Positions 1 to 8,841 are shown, counted from the first letter of the stretch. The stretch: DNA of 64,000 bases from Thalassotalea sp. HSM 43 (GCF_004752005.1 NZ_CP038493.1:3000302-3064301), one strand, 5' to 3'. Notes: generated by a model from the letters alone, not told the origin. Program-made: numbers and translations.

Positions 1-49
1 ACAAATCTAAAAGTAGGCGAAATAATAGACGGTTAACGGACTAATTAGA

Positions 50-67
50 CCGAATGTGCCCATTCGG
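50..67. other. Short perfect hairpin upstream of the first gene
   Basis: A 7-bp perfect inverted repeat (CCGAATG / CATTCGG) with a 4-base loop lies in the gene-free first 131 bases. A T-run occurs only about 20 bases downstream, so it is not a canonical terminator for a gene left of the window, although that remains possible. Nothing else recognisable lies in positions 1-131. Confidence 0.3.
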
Positions 68-131
68 ACGACATTAATGGCCTTTTTTTAGAAACTTTGC
101 AGACACTTTTCATGTAATAGAGAAACTTGAT

Positions 132-1025
132 TTGCAAACAACATCAAAAAATATTTCGTTATCAAGCGAACAACAAAAAAGCGTTTCGAGCGACCAGCTA
201 ACGAAAAAATCGACATTAGCCTTAGCCAATAATCTATTAAAGTACTCCGCAATATTTTGGTTTTTGGCGATAATGGCAGGCCAATGGTTGTTCTTTTATT
301 ATATTTTATCCTTTTACGGCTTTTCAGTGATCAACGATAATATGGAAATCTGGAATCGCTGGGAGGCATTAGGCAGTAGCCCATATAAAGCTGGTGACAG
401 TGCCGGAAATCTGGTTTTTGCAGCGCATACTATTGGGGCTGGCATTGTTGCCTTTGGCGGTGCATTGCAATTGATCCCCAAAGTGCGGGCGGTTGCGCCA
501 AGGTTTCACAAGATAAATGGTTATATCTATCTAGCGACCGTGTTTTGCTTGGCCATGTCAGGCTTCTATTTATCTTGGATTCGCGGCGCGAGTCCCGATA
601 CGGTGTCGGCGATAGGAACAAGTATAAATGGTTTTCTTATTTTGGGGTTCGCCTTCCTTGCCGTTAAACATGCCATAAATAGAGACATCGCCACTCATAG
701 ACAATGGGCTATACGATTATTTCTTGTCTCCAATGCACAGTGGTTTCTGCGTGTAGGCGTGTTCAGTTATATGATCACAGGGACCGTTTTAGGAGCCAAA
801 CCTGCATTTGGCGATCCATTTTTTACTATTTGGACCTTTGCTTGTTTTCTTTTACCACTGGCGGCTGCGCAACTTTATTTTTATGCGTCTACTCGTCCTA
901 ATGCCAATCTAAAAATCGTCGCTGCTGCGGTGCTGTTTATATTAACTATGTTAATGATAATTGGTGTCATTGGCTTAACACCATTCCTTATGCAAATAGT
1001 AAGTGGCGAGCCAATTAGCTTCTAA
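132..1025 (+). CDS. DUF2306 family multipass membrane protein
   Basis: Predicted inner-membrane protein of 297 residues. About seven hydrophobic segments are visible, at roughly residues 37-60, 93-115, 127-150, 163-180, 192-215, 230-250 and 258-285. A conserved-looking motif around residues 118-132 (RFHKINGYIY) resembles the DUF2306 family, whose function is unknown. The only start upstream of the first membrane segment is a TTG with a weak purine stretch before it. The next ATG lies inside the first membrane segment and would truncate it, so TTG is preferred. The gene stands alone, convergent with the methionine gamma-lyase gene. The family assignment rests on overall pattern. Confidence 0.7.
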   Translation: MQTTSKNISLSSEQQKSVSSDQLTKKSTLALANNLLKYSAIFWFLAIMAGQWLFFYYILSFYGFSVINDNMEIWNRWEALGSSPYKAGDSAGNLVFAAHTIGAGIVAFGGALQLIPKVRAVAPRFHKINGYIYLATVFCLAMSGFYLSWIRGASPDTVSAIGTSINGFLILGFAFLAVKHAINRDIATHRQWAIRLFLVSNAQWFLRVGVFSYMITGTVLGAKPAFGDPFFTIWTFACFLLPLAAAQLYFYASTRPNANLKIVAAAVLFILTMLMIIGVIGLTPFLMQIVSGEPISF

Positions 1026-1067
1026 TGGTAAATGTTAATAGCTAGAACAAGAATGGTAGAAAAAGTT

Positions 1068-1108
1068 TGGTGCCTGAACGCGGGGGAGACAATGCATTCG
1101 AGGCACCA
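1068..1108. terminator. Imperfect hairpin between convergent genes
   Basis: An 8-bp outer stem (TGGTGCCT / AGGCACCA) continues into a further interrupted stem (GAA-C-GC with GC-A-TTC) around a G-rich loop. It lies between the stops of the DUF2306 gene and the leftward methionine gamma-lyase gene. There is no T-run directly after it, so factor-independent termination is uncertain; it may instead protect transcript 3' ends. Confidence 0.35.
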
Positions 1109-1130
1109 CTACGTATGATGGTGAAAACGA

Positions 1131-2345
1131 CTAAAAGTTCACAACATTTGGCGGCGTTGGTTGGGCAATTTTTGTCAACGCGTGTTTTAGGTCGTCAATA
1201 ATGTCGTCAACGGACTCTAAACCCACTGAGATTCGGATTAATGTATCGCTAATACCGGCATCGCGACGCTCTTCTTCACTATAGGGAGAGTGGGTCATCG
1301 ATGCTGGGTGTTGAATTAATGACTCTGCATCACCTAAGCTTACCGCAATTGAAAACAGCTGCATGCTATTAATAAAGCGTTCACCATCGATAATGCTGCC
1401 TGCTAGCTCAAACGCTATCACACCACCGGCAGCCTGCATTTGCGTGCCGATGTATTTATGATCTGGATGACTAGCCAAGCCAGGGTAATAAACGCTGCGA
1501 ACTTGAGGTTGGCGTTGCAGAAACTCGGCAACCGTCTGCGCGTTTTGACAATGTCTTTCCATGCGCAGGTTAAGAGTTTTCAAACCGCGAATGATCAGCG
1601 ATGCATCATGCGGACTAATGGTGCCACCAAAGTCCTTTAAAATGGTCAATTTAATATGTTCAATCATCTCGTTGCTACCGCACACTATGCCGGCAACGAC
1701 ATCACCATGGCCGTTAAGGTATTTAGTTGCACTGTGAATCACGACATCAATGCCAAACTGTTTTGGTTGTTGCAACATTGGCGTTAAAAAGGTGTTGTCG
1801 ACGATAGAGACTAGGTTATGTTGCTTGGCAATGTCGGCAACCATCTGCAAATCGATGACCGCCATATTGGGATTAATAGGGGTTTCCAAAAATATTGCTT
1901 TGGTATTGTCCTGAATCGCTTGTTTGATGTTCTCTGCACAACTCATATCAACGAGGCTGACCTCTACGCCAAAACGGGTAAGCTGATGGCTAATAAAGGC
2001 GTAACTGCAGCCGTACAGAGCCTTGCTGGCAATCAGATGGTCACCGGCGCTAACATTCGCTAACAGCGCCGCGGATACCGCCGCCATGCCTGTTGCCGTA
2101 GCTGCAGCGTCATCCATATCTTCAAGTGCGGCGACTTTAAGTTCGAGTTCACGGGTTGTTGGGTTACCTAAACGTGTGTATATATACCCTTGTGATTCAC
2201 CGGCAAATCGCTCTGCGCCTTGCGCTGCTGAATCGAATACGAAGGTTGAGGTTTGGTACAAAGGTGTTGCTAGACTTCCGTATTGATCAGAGTGTTGCTT
2301 ACCCGCGTGAATGGCGCGGGTTGCCATATTCATTTGTTTCTTCAT
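1131..2345 (-). CDS. megL: Methionine gamma-lyase (PLP-dependent)
   Basis: Cytoplasmic fold-type I PLP enzyme of the Cys/Met metabolism family, expected to split L-methionine into methanethiol, 2-oxobutyrate and ammonia. The PLP lysine is in SATKYLNGHGD (Lys208 counting from ATG 2345). The lyase-specific active-site cysteine is present in ALYGCSYAF (Cys113, equivalent to Cys116 of the Pseudomonas putida enzyme), as is the C-terminal SLGDAESLIQHPASMTHS block. Cystathionine gamma-synthases and beta-lyases normally lack that cysteine, which favours methionine gamma-lyase. The reading frame opens at a TTG at 2369, but the ATG at 2345 has a GGGGA ribosome site five bases upstream and is preferred. 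The gene is divergent from a TyrR-like activator; the shared spacer carries candidate operator and sigma-54 promoter sites. Confidence 0.9.
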   Translation of the reverse strand: MKKQMNMATRAIHAGKQHSDQYGSLATPLYQTSTFVFDSAAQGAERFAGESQGYIYTRLGNPTTRELELKVAALEDMDDAAATATGMAAVSAALLANVSAGDHLIASKALYGCSYAFISHQLTRFGVEVSLVDMSCAENIKQAIQDNTKAIFLETPINPNMAVIDLQMVADIAKQHNLVSIVDNTFLTPMLQQPKQFGIDVVIHSATKYLNGHGDVVAGIVCGSNEMIEHIKLTILKDFGGTISPHDASLIIRGLKTLNLRMERHCQNAQTVAEFLQRQPQVRSVYYPGLASHPDHKYIGTQMQAAGGVIAFELAGSIIDGERFINSMQLFSIAVSLGDAESLIQHPASMTHSPYSEEERRDAGISDTLIRISVGLESVDDIIDDLKHALTKIAQPTPPNVVNF

Positions 2346-2468
2346 CATCATCCCCATTATTTGTTGCAATTGTTTGCACTGGTTTTCGTATTAGCCGGTT
2401 GTGTTGTTTTTTGTTGTGTTTGTTATCAAACGGCCGAGTAGCCAGTACATCTATGTGCGTTGCTTATT

Positions 2469-2494
2469 GACGTAATTACTGCAAGATGCTTACC
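2469..2494 (-). promoter_or_regulatory. Candidate sigma-54 promoter for megL
   Basis: On the minus strand CGGTAAGCATCTTGCA has the invariant sigma-54 GG (2494-2493) and GC (2482-2481) separated by exactly ten bases, plus a full TTGCA -12 element. The -24 element is only partly consensus (CGGTAA versus TGGCAC). The predicted transcript would start near 2469, about 125 bases before the megL ATG. The neighbouring regulator has an intact sigma-54 contact loop, which supports the call; it remains a prediction. Confidence 0.4.
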
Positions 2495-2569
2495 GATTAT
2501 TTAATTGTTAATAATTTCAATGGCTTAATCGTTTGTGTTGTTTGTTTTAGAAGTGGTTAGTTATTGTTT

Positions 2570-2587
2570 TGTAATATTTTTATTACA
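2570..2587. promoter_or_regulatory. TyrR-box-like palindrome 1
   Basis: TGTAATATTTTTATTACA is a perfect 7-bp inverted repeat with a 4-base centre. It has the 18-bp geometry of the E. coli TyrR box (TGTAAA-N6-TTTACA) with one symmetric base change. It sits about 100 bases upstream of the predicted sigma-54 start for megL, a usual enhancer distance. Confidence 0.55.
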
Positions 2588-2705
2588 TTAAATTTGTTAT
2601 CTGTCGATTAAATCGGCTTGGCGATGTATATCGTTTACCTTTACCTGCTTACTTAGACTGTTTTATCGCCTGTTTATTGCATCTTTACTTGACTTTTTTA
2701 GTGGT

Positions 2706-2741
2706 TGTAATAAATTTATTACGTGTAATTATTTTATTACG
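2706..2741. promoter_or_regulatory. Two abutting TyrR-box-like palindromes (2 and 3)
   Basis: Positions 2706-2723 (TGTAATAAATTTATTACG) and 2724-2741 (TGTAATTATTTTATTACG) are two 18-bp sites in head-to-tail contact. Both follow TGTAAT-N6-ATTACG and match box 1 at 2570. The core of the first, 2707-2722, is a perfect 16-bp palindrome. Their position about 90-120 bases before the regulator's ATG suggests autoregulation, and they could also serve as distal enhancer sites for megL. The binding protein is inferred from adjacency. Confidence 0.55.
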
Positions 2742-2827
2742 CTTGTTTGCCTTGTCCGTTGTTTGCTGTATTTGTTGTTGGCAGCGTCATACGGCGAGCC
2801 AGTTAACCGTGATTCGGAATTGATCTA

Positions 2828-4372
2828 ATGCGTCTAAATGTTATATCGACCAACAGACTGGGGATCACTCAGCAAATATTAACGGTCATTGCCGAGGCGA
2901 AATGTGACATCATTGCTATGGAAGTCGCACATAATCACACCTATGTGCACATCAAAGATAATGGCGTAGCGTATACACAACTCAGCAAGCAAATATTAAC
3001 CATTGAGGGTGTTCATAAAATCGACCCGGTTACATTGTTGCCAGGTGAAAAAACAGCACAACAATTGCAAGCCTTGTTTGCCAATATCCCTGAGCCAATC
3101 ATTGATATCGATAATAAAGGTTTTATTATCAATGCCAATCGAGCGGCGTTAACTCAAGTCGCATTGCCGATAGAACAATTTGTCGGTCAACCATTACAAT
3201 CGTTTATTCAGCAAAAACTGCGTATTTATTTGAGTGGCCAATCCACCACACAGGAAATCAACTTCGCTGGCAACCCGTATTATGCTGATATCACGCCAGT
3301 GCGCTCAGAGCAGGAAGTCAGTGGTGCCGTTATCGTCTTGCGCAGCTTACTCAATGTCGGTCGCCACTTAAGTCAATATCAACAAGGGGTGTACAGTGGC
3401 TTTGATAGCATCATCGGCCAGTCTCAGGCGATGCTGGAAATCAAAGAGCTAACCCGCAAGTACGCCAGCAATGATTTGCCAGTACTGATCAGCGGCGAAA
3501 CCGGTACAGGTAAAGAGCTACTTGCCAAGGCGCTGCATGATAATGGCCAACGCGCCAGTAAGCCGATGTTAGCCATAAACTGTGCAGCGATGCCAGAACA
3601 TATGCTAGAAGCTGAACTGTTTGGCTACGCCGCTGGCGCATTTACAGGCGCCAAAAGCGGTGGCAAACCCGGCTTGTTGGAATTGGCCGATGGCGGTACG
3701 GTATTTCTCGATGAAATTGCTGAAATGGACACCGCTCTGCAGGCAAAGCTATTGCGATTTCTGCAAGATTTGAAAATACGCCGACTTGGCGGTGTCAAAG
3801 ACCGGCAAGTGGATGTGCGTATTGTCAGTGCCAGTCACCGCAACCTTGATGAGATGGTTGAGCAAAAAACATTTCGTGAGGACTTATATTATCGTCTCAA
3901 TGTGTTGCAAATTGACCTGCCACCGATTCGAGACCGTCATGGTGACATCGAGCTGTTGGTTGAACATTTTCTTAAAAATGCGGCGATGCAGGTTAATCAA
4001 CCTGAATTGGCAATGTCGCAACAAACCAAAGCACAACTCGTTGCCTACCATTGGCCCGGGAACGTCAGACAATTGCAAAACACCATATTTCGCTTAGCGG
4101 CGCAAACCGATAACGATATCATTGATGCTCCCGCGCATTTTTTACAAGACAAAAAGAGTTTGCAAAATAAGCCACAGGCAAACAACGCATTATTTAGCAA
4201 TGTTGAACAGCAAGAGTCATGGCAGTGTGCACAACAAGACTTTGAACGCCAATTGTTGTCGCGTTTATATCCCCTGTATCCAAGCACGCGTAAATTGGCA
4301 GAGCGATTACAGGTATCTCATAATAAAATTGCGATGAAACTTCGCGCATACGGCATCAAAACAAGCGAATAA
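2828..4372 (+). CDS. TyrR-like sigma-54-dependent transcriptional activator
   Basis: A 514-residue regulator with the same layout as E. coli TyrR (513 residues). It has an N-terminal ACT domain (about 1-70, RLGITQQIL), a PAS domain (about 78-175), an AAA+ domain (about 195-430; Walker A GETGTGKE at 223-230, Walker B TVFLDEI at 291-297) and a Fis-type helix-turn-helix at the C-terminus (STRKLAERLQVSHNKIA). Unlike E. coli TyrR it keeps the GAFTGA sigma-54 contact loop (residues 270-275), so it should be a true sigma-54 activator. The ACT domain suggests an amino-acid ligand. It is divergent from megL and six bases upstream of the TPP-enzyme gene, so these are its probable targets. The ligand is not known. 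Confidence 0.88.
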   Translation: MRLNVISTNRLGITQQILTVIAEAKCDIIAMEVAHNHTYVHIKDNGVAYTQLSKQILTIEGVHKIDPVTLLPGEKTAQQLQALFANIPEPIIDIDNKGFIINANRAALTQVALPIEQFVGQPLQSFIQQKLRIYLSGQSTTQEINFAGNPYYADITPVRSEQEVSGAVIVLRSLLNVGRHLSQYQQGVYSGFDSIIGQSQAMLEIKELTRKYASNDLPVLISGETGTGKELLAKALHDNGQRASKPMLAINCAAMPEHMLEAELFGYAAGAFTGAKSGGKPGLLELADGGTVFLDEIAEMDTALQAKLLRFLQDLKIRRLGGVKDRQVDVRIVSASHRNLDEMVEQKTFREDLYYRLNVLQIDLPPIRDRHGDIELLVEHFLKNAAMQVNQPELAMSQQTKAQLVAYHWPGNVRQLQNTIFRLAAQTDNDIIDAPAHFLQDKKSLQNKPQANNALFSNVEQQESWQCAQQDFERQLLSRLYPLYPSTRKLAERLQVSHNKIAMKLRAYGIKTSE

Positions 4373-4377
4373 ATACC

Positions 4378-6054
4378 ATGATCGAAAAACACAGTGTTGC
4401 TTATCAGTTAATCCAATCGTTACAGCAACGTGGCGTACGCTATATATTCGGTGTTCCTAGTGGCGGTTTCTTACCCTACTTGCAAGCCATCAATGATATT
4501 GACGGCATTGAGTTTGTATTAACGGCACATGAGGGCGGGGCGGCGTTTATGGCGGCAACGATGGGCAAATTGACGGCGACTCCTGGGGTGTGCTTTGCCA
4601 CCTTTGGCCCAGGCGCCACCAATCTAAGTACTGGCGTCGGCAGTGCACTCCTTGACCGTTCAGCTGTTATCGCCCTTACCGATGAAGTTGCCGATGATAA
4701 TATCGGCCGGACAATGCAGATGAACATTGACCATCAAGCCTTGTTTGGGCCACTAACCAAAGCCAGTTGGCGTTTGTGTGCTGCCAATATTGCTGAGCAG
4801 ATAGAACGCGCATTTGCTATCGCAACTCAAGGTATTGCCGGCCCAGTTCATATTGGCCTACCGGTCAATATCAGTAAACACATTGTCGTCGCAGAAAATA
4901 CTCAAACTGCTAGGGCAAATACGCCAGCGAGTAATCTCCCTGATGATGTGGATTGCAACCGTCGCGATGAGGCAACCATAAGCGCAGATGCCATTGCAAT
5001 ACATCGGCATTTAATGGCGGCGAAGAAGCCTCTTTTGGCGATAGGTTTGCGCGCACTCGACCAACAATCAAGACAAGCAATCGAACAATTAGCGACAATT
5101 TTGGCGATTCCCGTGGTGGTTACGCCTATGGCGAAAGGGGCTATAAACGAACAGCATAGCAGTTACGCCGGGGTGCTGTTTCACGCCTTAAGCGATCGCG
5201 TAGCCGACATCTATCGACAGGCGGATGTGGTTGTTGCCATCGGCTATGACGAAGTTGAATTTAATTATTCTCAATGGCTTAGCGCCGCCAAACTTATCAG
5301 CATCGATAGCGTATCAACAACCATTGATGGCCTTAGCGATACTGAGATTGCGCAATATCAGCAGCCCATAGCAGCCCTGCTCAATCGGCTTGTGGTGCGT
5401 ATCAACAAGCAATTACCAGAGCATCATTGGCAACCTCAACAAATAACGGATTTGCAGCGGGCAATGAGCCTTGAGTTTGAGCAATATAATGATCATTTTG
5501 GTCCAGTGAGTGCGTTGCAAACCTTGCGTTCAATATTGCCCAGCGATGGCATTATGACCTGCGATGTTGGTGCTCATACTCATCTTATTGGTCAATTATG
5601 GTCGGTAAACGAGCCTATGTTGCAGCTGATGAGTAATGGCTGGTCTTCAATGGGCTACGGCATACCGAGTGCTATCGCCGCAAAGCTTGCATGCCCAGAC
5701 AAACCGGTATGTGCAGTGTTGGGTGATGGTGGATTTTTAATGACAGCCAATGAATTATCCGTTGCCAAACGCTTAAACTTAGCCATTGTTTTTGTTTTGT
5801 TCAGTGATGATGAATTGGCGTTAATACGTATTAAGCAAGATAAACAACAGCTGCCAAATTATGGCATTGAACAAGGCGTTAATTTGCCAACCACACAAGC
5901 CAGCTTGTTTGCTGTGCCGGTGTTAAGCGTTGATAATCAACAAGATTTTGCTGATACGTTACGTCAAGCGTTTACAATGAATCAACCGGTTATCGTTGAA
6001 GCCAAACTTAGCGGCGATGACTACAGTCAACTCGTTTTACAAGCCAATAAATAG
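4378..6054 (+). CDS. Thiamine-diphosphate-dependent 2-oxoacid enzyme (acetolactate synthase-like)
   Basis: A 558-residue member of the ThDP decarboxylase/acetolactate synthase superfamily. The N-terminal pyrimidine-binding domain has the catalytic glutamate (Glu52 in TAHEGGAAF), followed by FGPGATNLSTGV. The central domain is about residues 200-350. The C-terminal PP-binding domain has GDGGF near residue 447, followed by FSDDELALIRIKQ. The last motif replaces the usual NN of classical acetolactate synthase, so the reaction may be decarboxylation or carboligation of a 2-oxoacid other than pyruvate. It starts six bases after the regulator and is followed by an FAH-family hydrolase. Since megL makes 2-oxobutyrate, that or another amino-acid-derived 2-oxoacid is a reasonable but unproven substrate. 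Confidence 0.75.
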   Translation: MIEKHSVAYQLIQSLQQRGVRYIFGVPSGGFLPYLQAINDIDGIEFVLTAHEGGAAFMAATMGKLTATPGVCFATFGPGATNLSTGVGSALLDRSAVIALTDEVADDNIGRTMQMNIDHQALFGPLTKASWRLCAANIAEQIERAFAIATQGIAGPVHIGLPVNISKHIVVAENTQTARANTPASNLPDDVDCNRRDEATISADAIAIHRHLMAAKKPLLAIGLRALDQQSRQAIEQLATILAIPVVVTPMAKGAINEQHSSYAGVLFHALSDRVADIYRQADVVVAIGYDEVEFNYSQWLSAAKLISIDSVSTTIDGLSDTEIAQYQQPIAALLNRLVVRINKQLPEHHWQPQQITDLQRAMSLEFEQYNDHFGPVSALQTLRSILPSDGIMTCDVGAHTHLIGQLWSVNEPMLQLMSNGWSSMGYGIPSAIAAKLACPDKPVCAVLGDGGFLMTANELSVAKRLNLAIVFVLFSDDELALIRIKQDKQQLPNYGIEQGVNLPTTQASLFAVPVLSVDNQQDFADTLRQAFTMNQPVIVEAKLSGDDYSQLVLQANK

Positions 6055-6068
6055 GTCACAACCATTTT

Positions 6069-6680
6069 ATGATAAACACCATAAAGTTTGCCGAGCAAAC
6101 CATAGCGCCGTCGAAAATTATTTGTATCGGTCGCAATTACGTTGAACACATTAAAGAACTAGGCAATGACATTCCTGACGATATGGTGGTGTTTATTAAG
6201 CCTAACTCGAGCTTAACCGAAACATTACAAAGTCAGCATCAAGAGCCTTTGCATTACGAGGGCGAGCTGTGTTTTTTATACCAGCAAGGTCGGTTTACTG
6301 CGGTAGCGTTTGGGTTAGATTTGACTAAGCGTCAGTTGCAATCAAGCTTAAAACAAAAAGGTCTGCCGTGGGAGCGAGCTAAAGCGTTCGTAGGGTCGGC
6401 GTTGTTCAGCGATTTTGTAGCATTTGACAACCTTGAGCAGTTATCGTTATCGCTCACCATCAACGAGCAACTGATGCAACAGGGTGGGGTGTCTTTGATG
6501 ATGTATAAACCGCACGATATTCTTATCGAACTACAAACATTCTTACCGTTACAAGACGGTGATATTGTGATGACAGGAACGCCAAAAGGTGTTGGTAAGG
6601 TTATGCCGGGGGCATGTTTTACAGGGCGTATTTTCGAGCAGGATAAAGAGTTGGTTCGTGCACAATGGACAGCGTCTTAA
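6069..6680 (+). CDS. Fumarylacetoacetate hydrolase family protein
   Basis: A 203-residue FAH-fold protein of the YcgM/acylpyruvase size class, a metal-dependent cleaver of C-C bonds in beta-diketo or acylpyruvate acids. Visible motifs are IGRNYVEHIKELGN near the N-terminus, the metal-ligand region YEGEL, MYKPHDILIELQTFLPLQDGDIVMTGTP and the final GTPKGVG loop. It starts 14 bases after the ThDP enzyme gene and is the last gene of the TyrR-like operon. The pairing suggests successive steps on a 2-oxoacid product. The usual EIE-type metal motif appears here as EGE, a deviation worth noting. Confidence 0.78.
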   Translation: MINTIKFAEQTIAPSKIICIGRNYVEHIKELGNDIPDDMVVFIKPNSSLTETLQSQHQEPLHYEGELCFLYQQGRFTAVAFGLDLTKRQLQSSLKQKGLPWERAKAFVGSALFSDFVAFDNLEQLSLSLTINEQLMQQGGVSLMMYKPHDILIELQTFLPLQDGDIVMTGTPKGVGKVMPGACFTGRIFEQDKELVRAQWTAS

Positions 6681-6710
6681 CACTGTCCTGACGCACATCG
6701 CTTAGCTGGT

Positions 6711-7046
6711 TTAGCCACCAATAAACTTAACTTTATAATTGTGCTTTTCTAATACGGCTTTAATTACATCGCGTTTATCACCTTGGATTTCTATGGTTTC
6801 ACCCACCACGGTGCCACCAGTACCACAGGTTTGCTTGAGCTTTTTCGCTAGCGCTTTTAGCTCTTTGGGGTCTAATCCTAAACCAGTAATGGTGACGACG
6901 CCTTTGCCTTTGCGACCTTTAGTTTCACGTCGGACGTAAGCAAACCCATCGCTTGGGGTAACATCCGCTTCGCTTTTCTCTTCTTTGATGCGACCTTTAT
7001 CGGTTGAGTACACCAGTTGTGACAGTTGATCCTGTAATGACGACAT
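6711..7046 (-). CDS. yciH: SUI1/eIF1-family translation factor YciH
   Basis: A 111-residue protein with the SUI1 (eIF1) domain occupying residues 45-108. The signatures GKGVVTITGLGLDPKELK and TCGTGGTVVGETIEIQGD are typical. In E. coli YciH binds the 30S subunit and affects initiation fidelity, probably under stress. It lies downstream of etfA on the same strand but beyond a clear terminator, so it is probably expressed on its own. Confidence 0.93.
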   Translation of the reverse strand: MSSLQDQLSQLVYSTDKGRIKEEKSEADVTPSDGFAYVRRETKGRKGKGVVTITGLGLDPKELKALAKKLKQTCGTGGTVVGETIEIQGDKRDVIKAVLEKHNYKVKFIGG

Positions 7047-7113
7047 AATATCTCTTGCCTGACTAATTCAATCTATATAAGCCATTTTAACAAATGTCTT
7101 GAATTTGAGATAC

Positions 7114-7143
7114 AAAAAAGCCAGCGATAAATGCTGGCTTTTT
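7114..7143 (-). terminator. Intrinsic terminator after etfBA
   Basis: The stem AAGCCAGC / GCTGGCTT has a 7-base loop and A/T tracts on both sides, so it can act in either direction. It lies 22 bases after the etfA stop and separates etfBA from yciH. Confidence 0.85.
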
Positions 7144-7165
7144 ACTGACTATAAACAGCGTTGGG

Positions 7166-8092
7166 TTATAACGCTTGCTCTAGCTCAGGTAGGGCGTCAA
7201 ATAGATCGGCAACTAGACCGTAATCGGCAACCTGGAAGATAGGCGCTTCAGGGTCTTTGTTGATAGCAACAATGACTTTAGAGTCTTTCATACCAGCCAA
7301 ATGCTGGATAGCACCTGAAATACCAACTGCGATGTACAAATCTGGAGCAACGATCTTACCGGTTTGACCAACTTGCATGTCGTTAGGTACAAAGCCCGCA
7401 TCAACAGCGGCACGAGATGCACCAATAGCAGCACCAAGTTTATCAGCGATACCATCGAGTAATTGGAAGTTTTCGCCGTTTTGCATACCACGACCACCAG
7501 ATATTACCACGCTTGCGGCACCAAGATCAGGACGCTCAGAGACAGTCAATTCGGCACCAACGTAGCTTGAGGTACCCGCATCAGTGACCATAGACAAACT
7601 AACAATCTCAGCTGAGCCTGTTGCTTCAACAGCATCGAAGCCTGTCGCACGTACTGTAATAACCTTAGTGCTATCTAGAGATTGAACCGTCGCGATAGCG
7701 TTACCTGCATAGATTGGACGAACAAATGTATCGGCACTTTCAACGGCAATGATGTCAGAAATTTGCGCAACATCTAACAAGGCTGCAACGCGAGGCATAA
7801 AGTTTTTACCCGTTGTTGAAGCGGCAGCTAGAATGTGAGAGTAATCACCGGCAAGTTCAGTCACTAGCAATGAGATGTTTTCTGCTAACTGAAATTCGTA
7901 AGCAGCATCATCGGCAACCAATACTTTAGCCACTCCAGTGGCTTTGGCCGCTTCTTCGGCAACCGCTTGACAGTTGCTACCAGCAACTAGCACGTCAATG
8001 TCGCCACCAATTGCAACAGCGGCTGCAATTGTTTTTAAAGTTTCAGCCTTTAGGCTTGTATTATCATGTTCTGCAATAACTAGAATAGACAT
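7166..8092 (-). CDS. etfA: Electron transfer flavoprotein alpha subunit
   Basis: A 308-residue FAD-binding subunit of ETF, the soluble carrier that takes electrons from acyl-CoA dehydrogenases and passes them to the ETF:quinone oxidoreductase encoded at 9189. The C-terminal FAD domain shows [51 protein letters not shown] and [15 protein letters not shown], all characteristic. It overlaps the etfB stop by one base (TAATG), indicating translational coupling. Confidence 0.97.
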   Translation of the reverse strand: MSILVIAEHDNTSLKAETLKTIAAAVAIGGDIDVLVAGSNCQAVAEEAAKATGVAKVLVADDAAYEFQLAENISLLVTELAGDYSHILAAASTTGKNFMPRVAALLDVAQISDIIAVESADTFVRPIYAGNAIATVQSLDSTKVITVRATGFDAVEATGSAEIVSLSMVTDAGTSSYVGAELTVSERPDLGAASVVISGGRGMQNGENFQLLDGIADKLGAAIGASRAAVDAGFVPNDMQVGQTGKIVAPDLYIAVGISGAIQHLAGMKDSKVIVAINKDPEAPIFQVADYGLVADLFDALPELEQAL

Positions 8093-8841
8093 TAGATCAC
8101 CTTCGCTTCATTCTTTAATTTTTCTACTAATTCACCAACAGTCTCAACCACGATGCCCGCTTGACGCTCGGCTGGTGGTGTTACCTTGATAAGGTTTGTA
8201 CGTGAGCTAAGGTCGATACCGAAGTCTGCAGCACTCTTAACATCAAGCGGTTTACGTTTTGCTTTCATAATGTTTGGTAATGATGCATAACGAGGTTCGT
8301 TCAAACGAAGGTCGGTTGTTACGATCGCAGGAAGGTTTAACGCAACGGTTTGCAAACCGCCATCAACTTCACGAGTTACCGACACTTTGTCGCCGTCAAC
8401 TTTCACTTCAGATGCGAATGTACCTTGTGGCATACCCGTCAATGCACCTAGCATTTGACCGGTTTGGTTGTTGTCTGAATCGATAGATTGCTTACCTAGC
8501 AATACAATTTGCGGCTGCTCTTCTTCAACAACTTTTTGTAGAAGCTTAGCAACGTTTAGTGAATCTAAGTTTTGATCTGTGTCGATTTGAATCGCACGAT
8601 CGGCACCAAGAGCCAATGCGGTGCGAAGTTGCTCTTGGCAAGATTTGTCGCCGATAGAGACAGCAACAACTTCAGTAGCAACGCCTGCTTCTTTCAATCG
8701 AACCGCTTCTTCAACAGCGATTTCACAGAATGGGTTGATCGCCATTTTTACGTTGGTCAGATCAACATTTGAATTATCAGGCTTAACACGTACTTTGACG
8801 TTATAGTCGATTACGCGCTTGATAGGAACAAGTACTTTCAT
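8092..8841 (-). CDS. etfB: Electron transfer flavoprotein beta subunit
   Basis: A 249-residue ETF beta subunit, AMP-binding partner of EtfA. The start [19 protein letters not shown], the segment [16 protein letters not shown] and the family signature [12 protein letters not shown] are visible. It is the first gene of etfBA and has a GAGG ribosome site five bases before its ATG. It is divergent from the ETF dehydrogenase gene, with a PsrA-like palindrome in the spacer. Confidence 0.97.
   Translation of the reverse strand: MKVLVPIKRVIDYNVKVRVKPDNSNVDLTNVKMAINPFCEIAVEEAVRLKEAGVATEVVAVSIGDKSCQEQLRTALALGADRAIQIDTDQNLDSLNVAKLLQKVVEEEQPQIVLLGKQSIDSDNNQTGQMLGALTGMPQGTFASEVKVDGDKVSVTREVDGGLQTVALNLPAIVTTDLRLNEPRYASLPNIMKAKRKPLDVKSAADFGIDLSSRTNLIKVTPPAERQAGIVVETVGELVEKLKNEAKVI

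Noticed and set aside
2361-2382. Second sigma-54-like site right before megL (GTGCA...TTGCA on the minus strand)
   Set aside because: The -24 element lacks GG at the required distance from GC, and it would overlap the translation start region.
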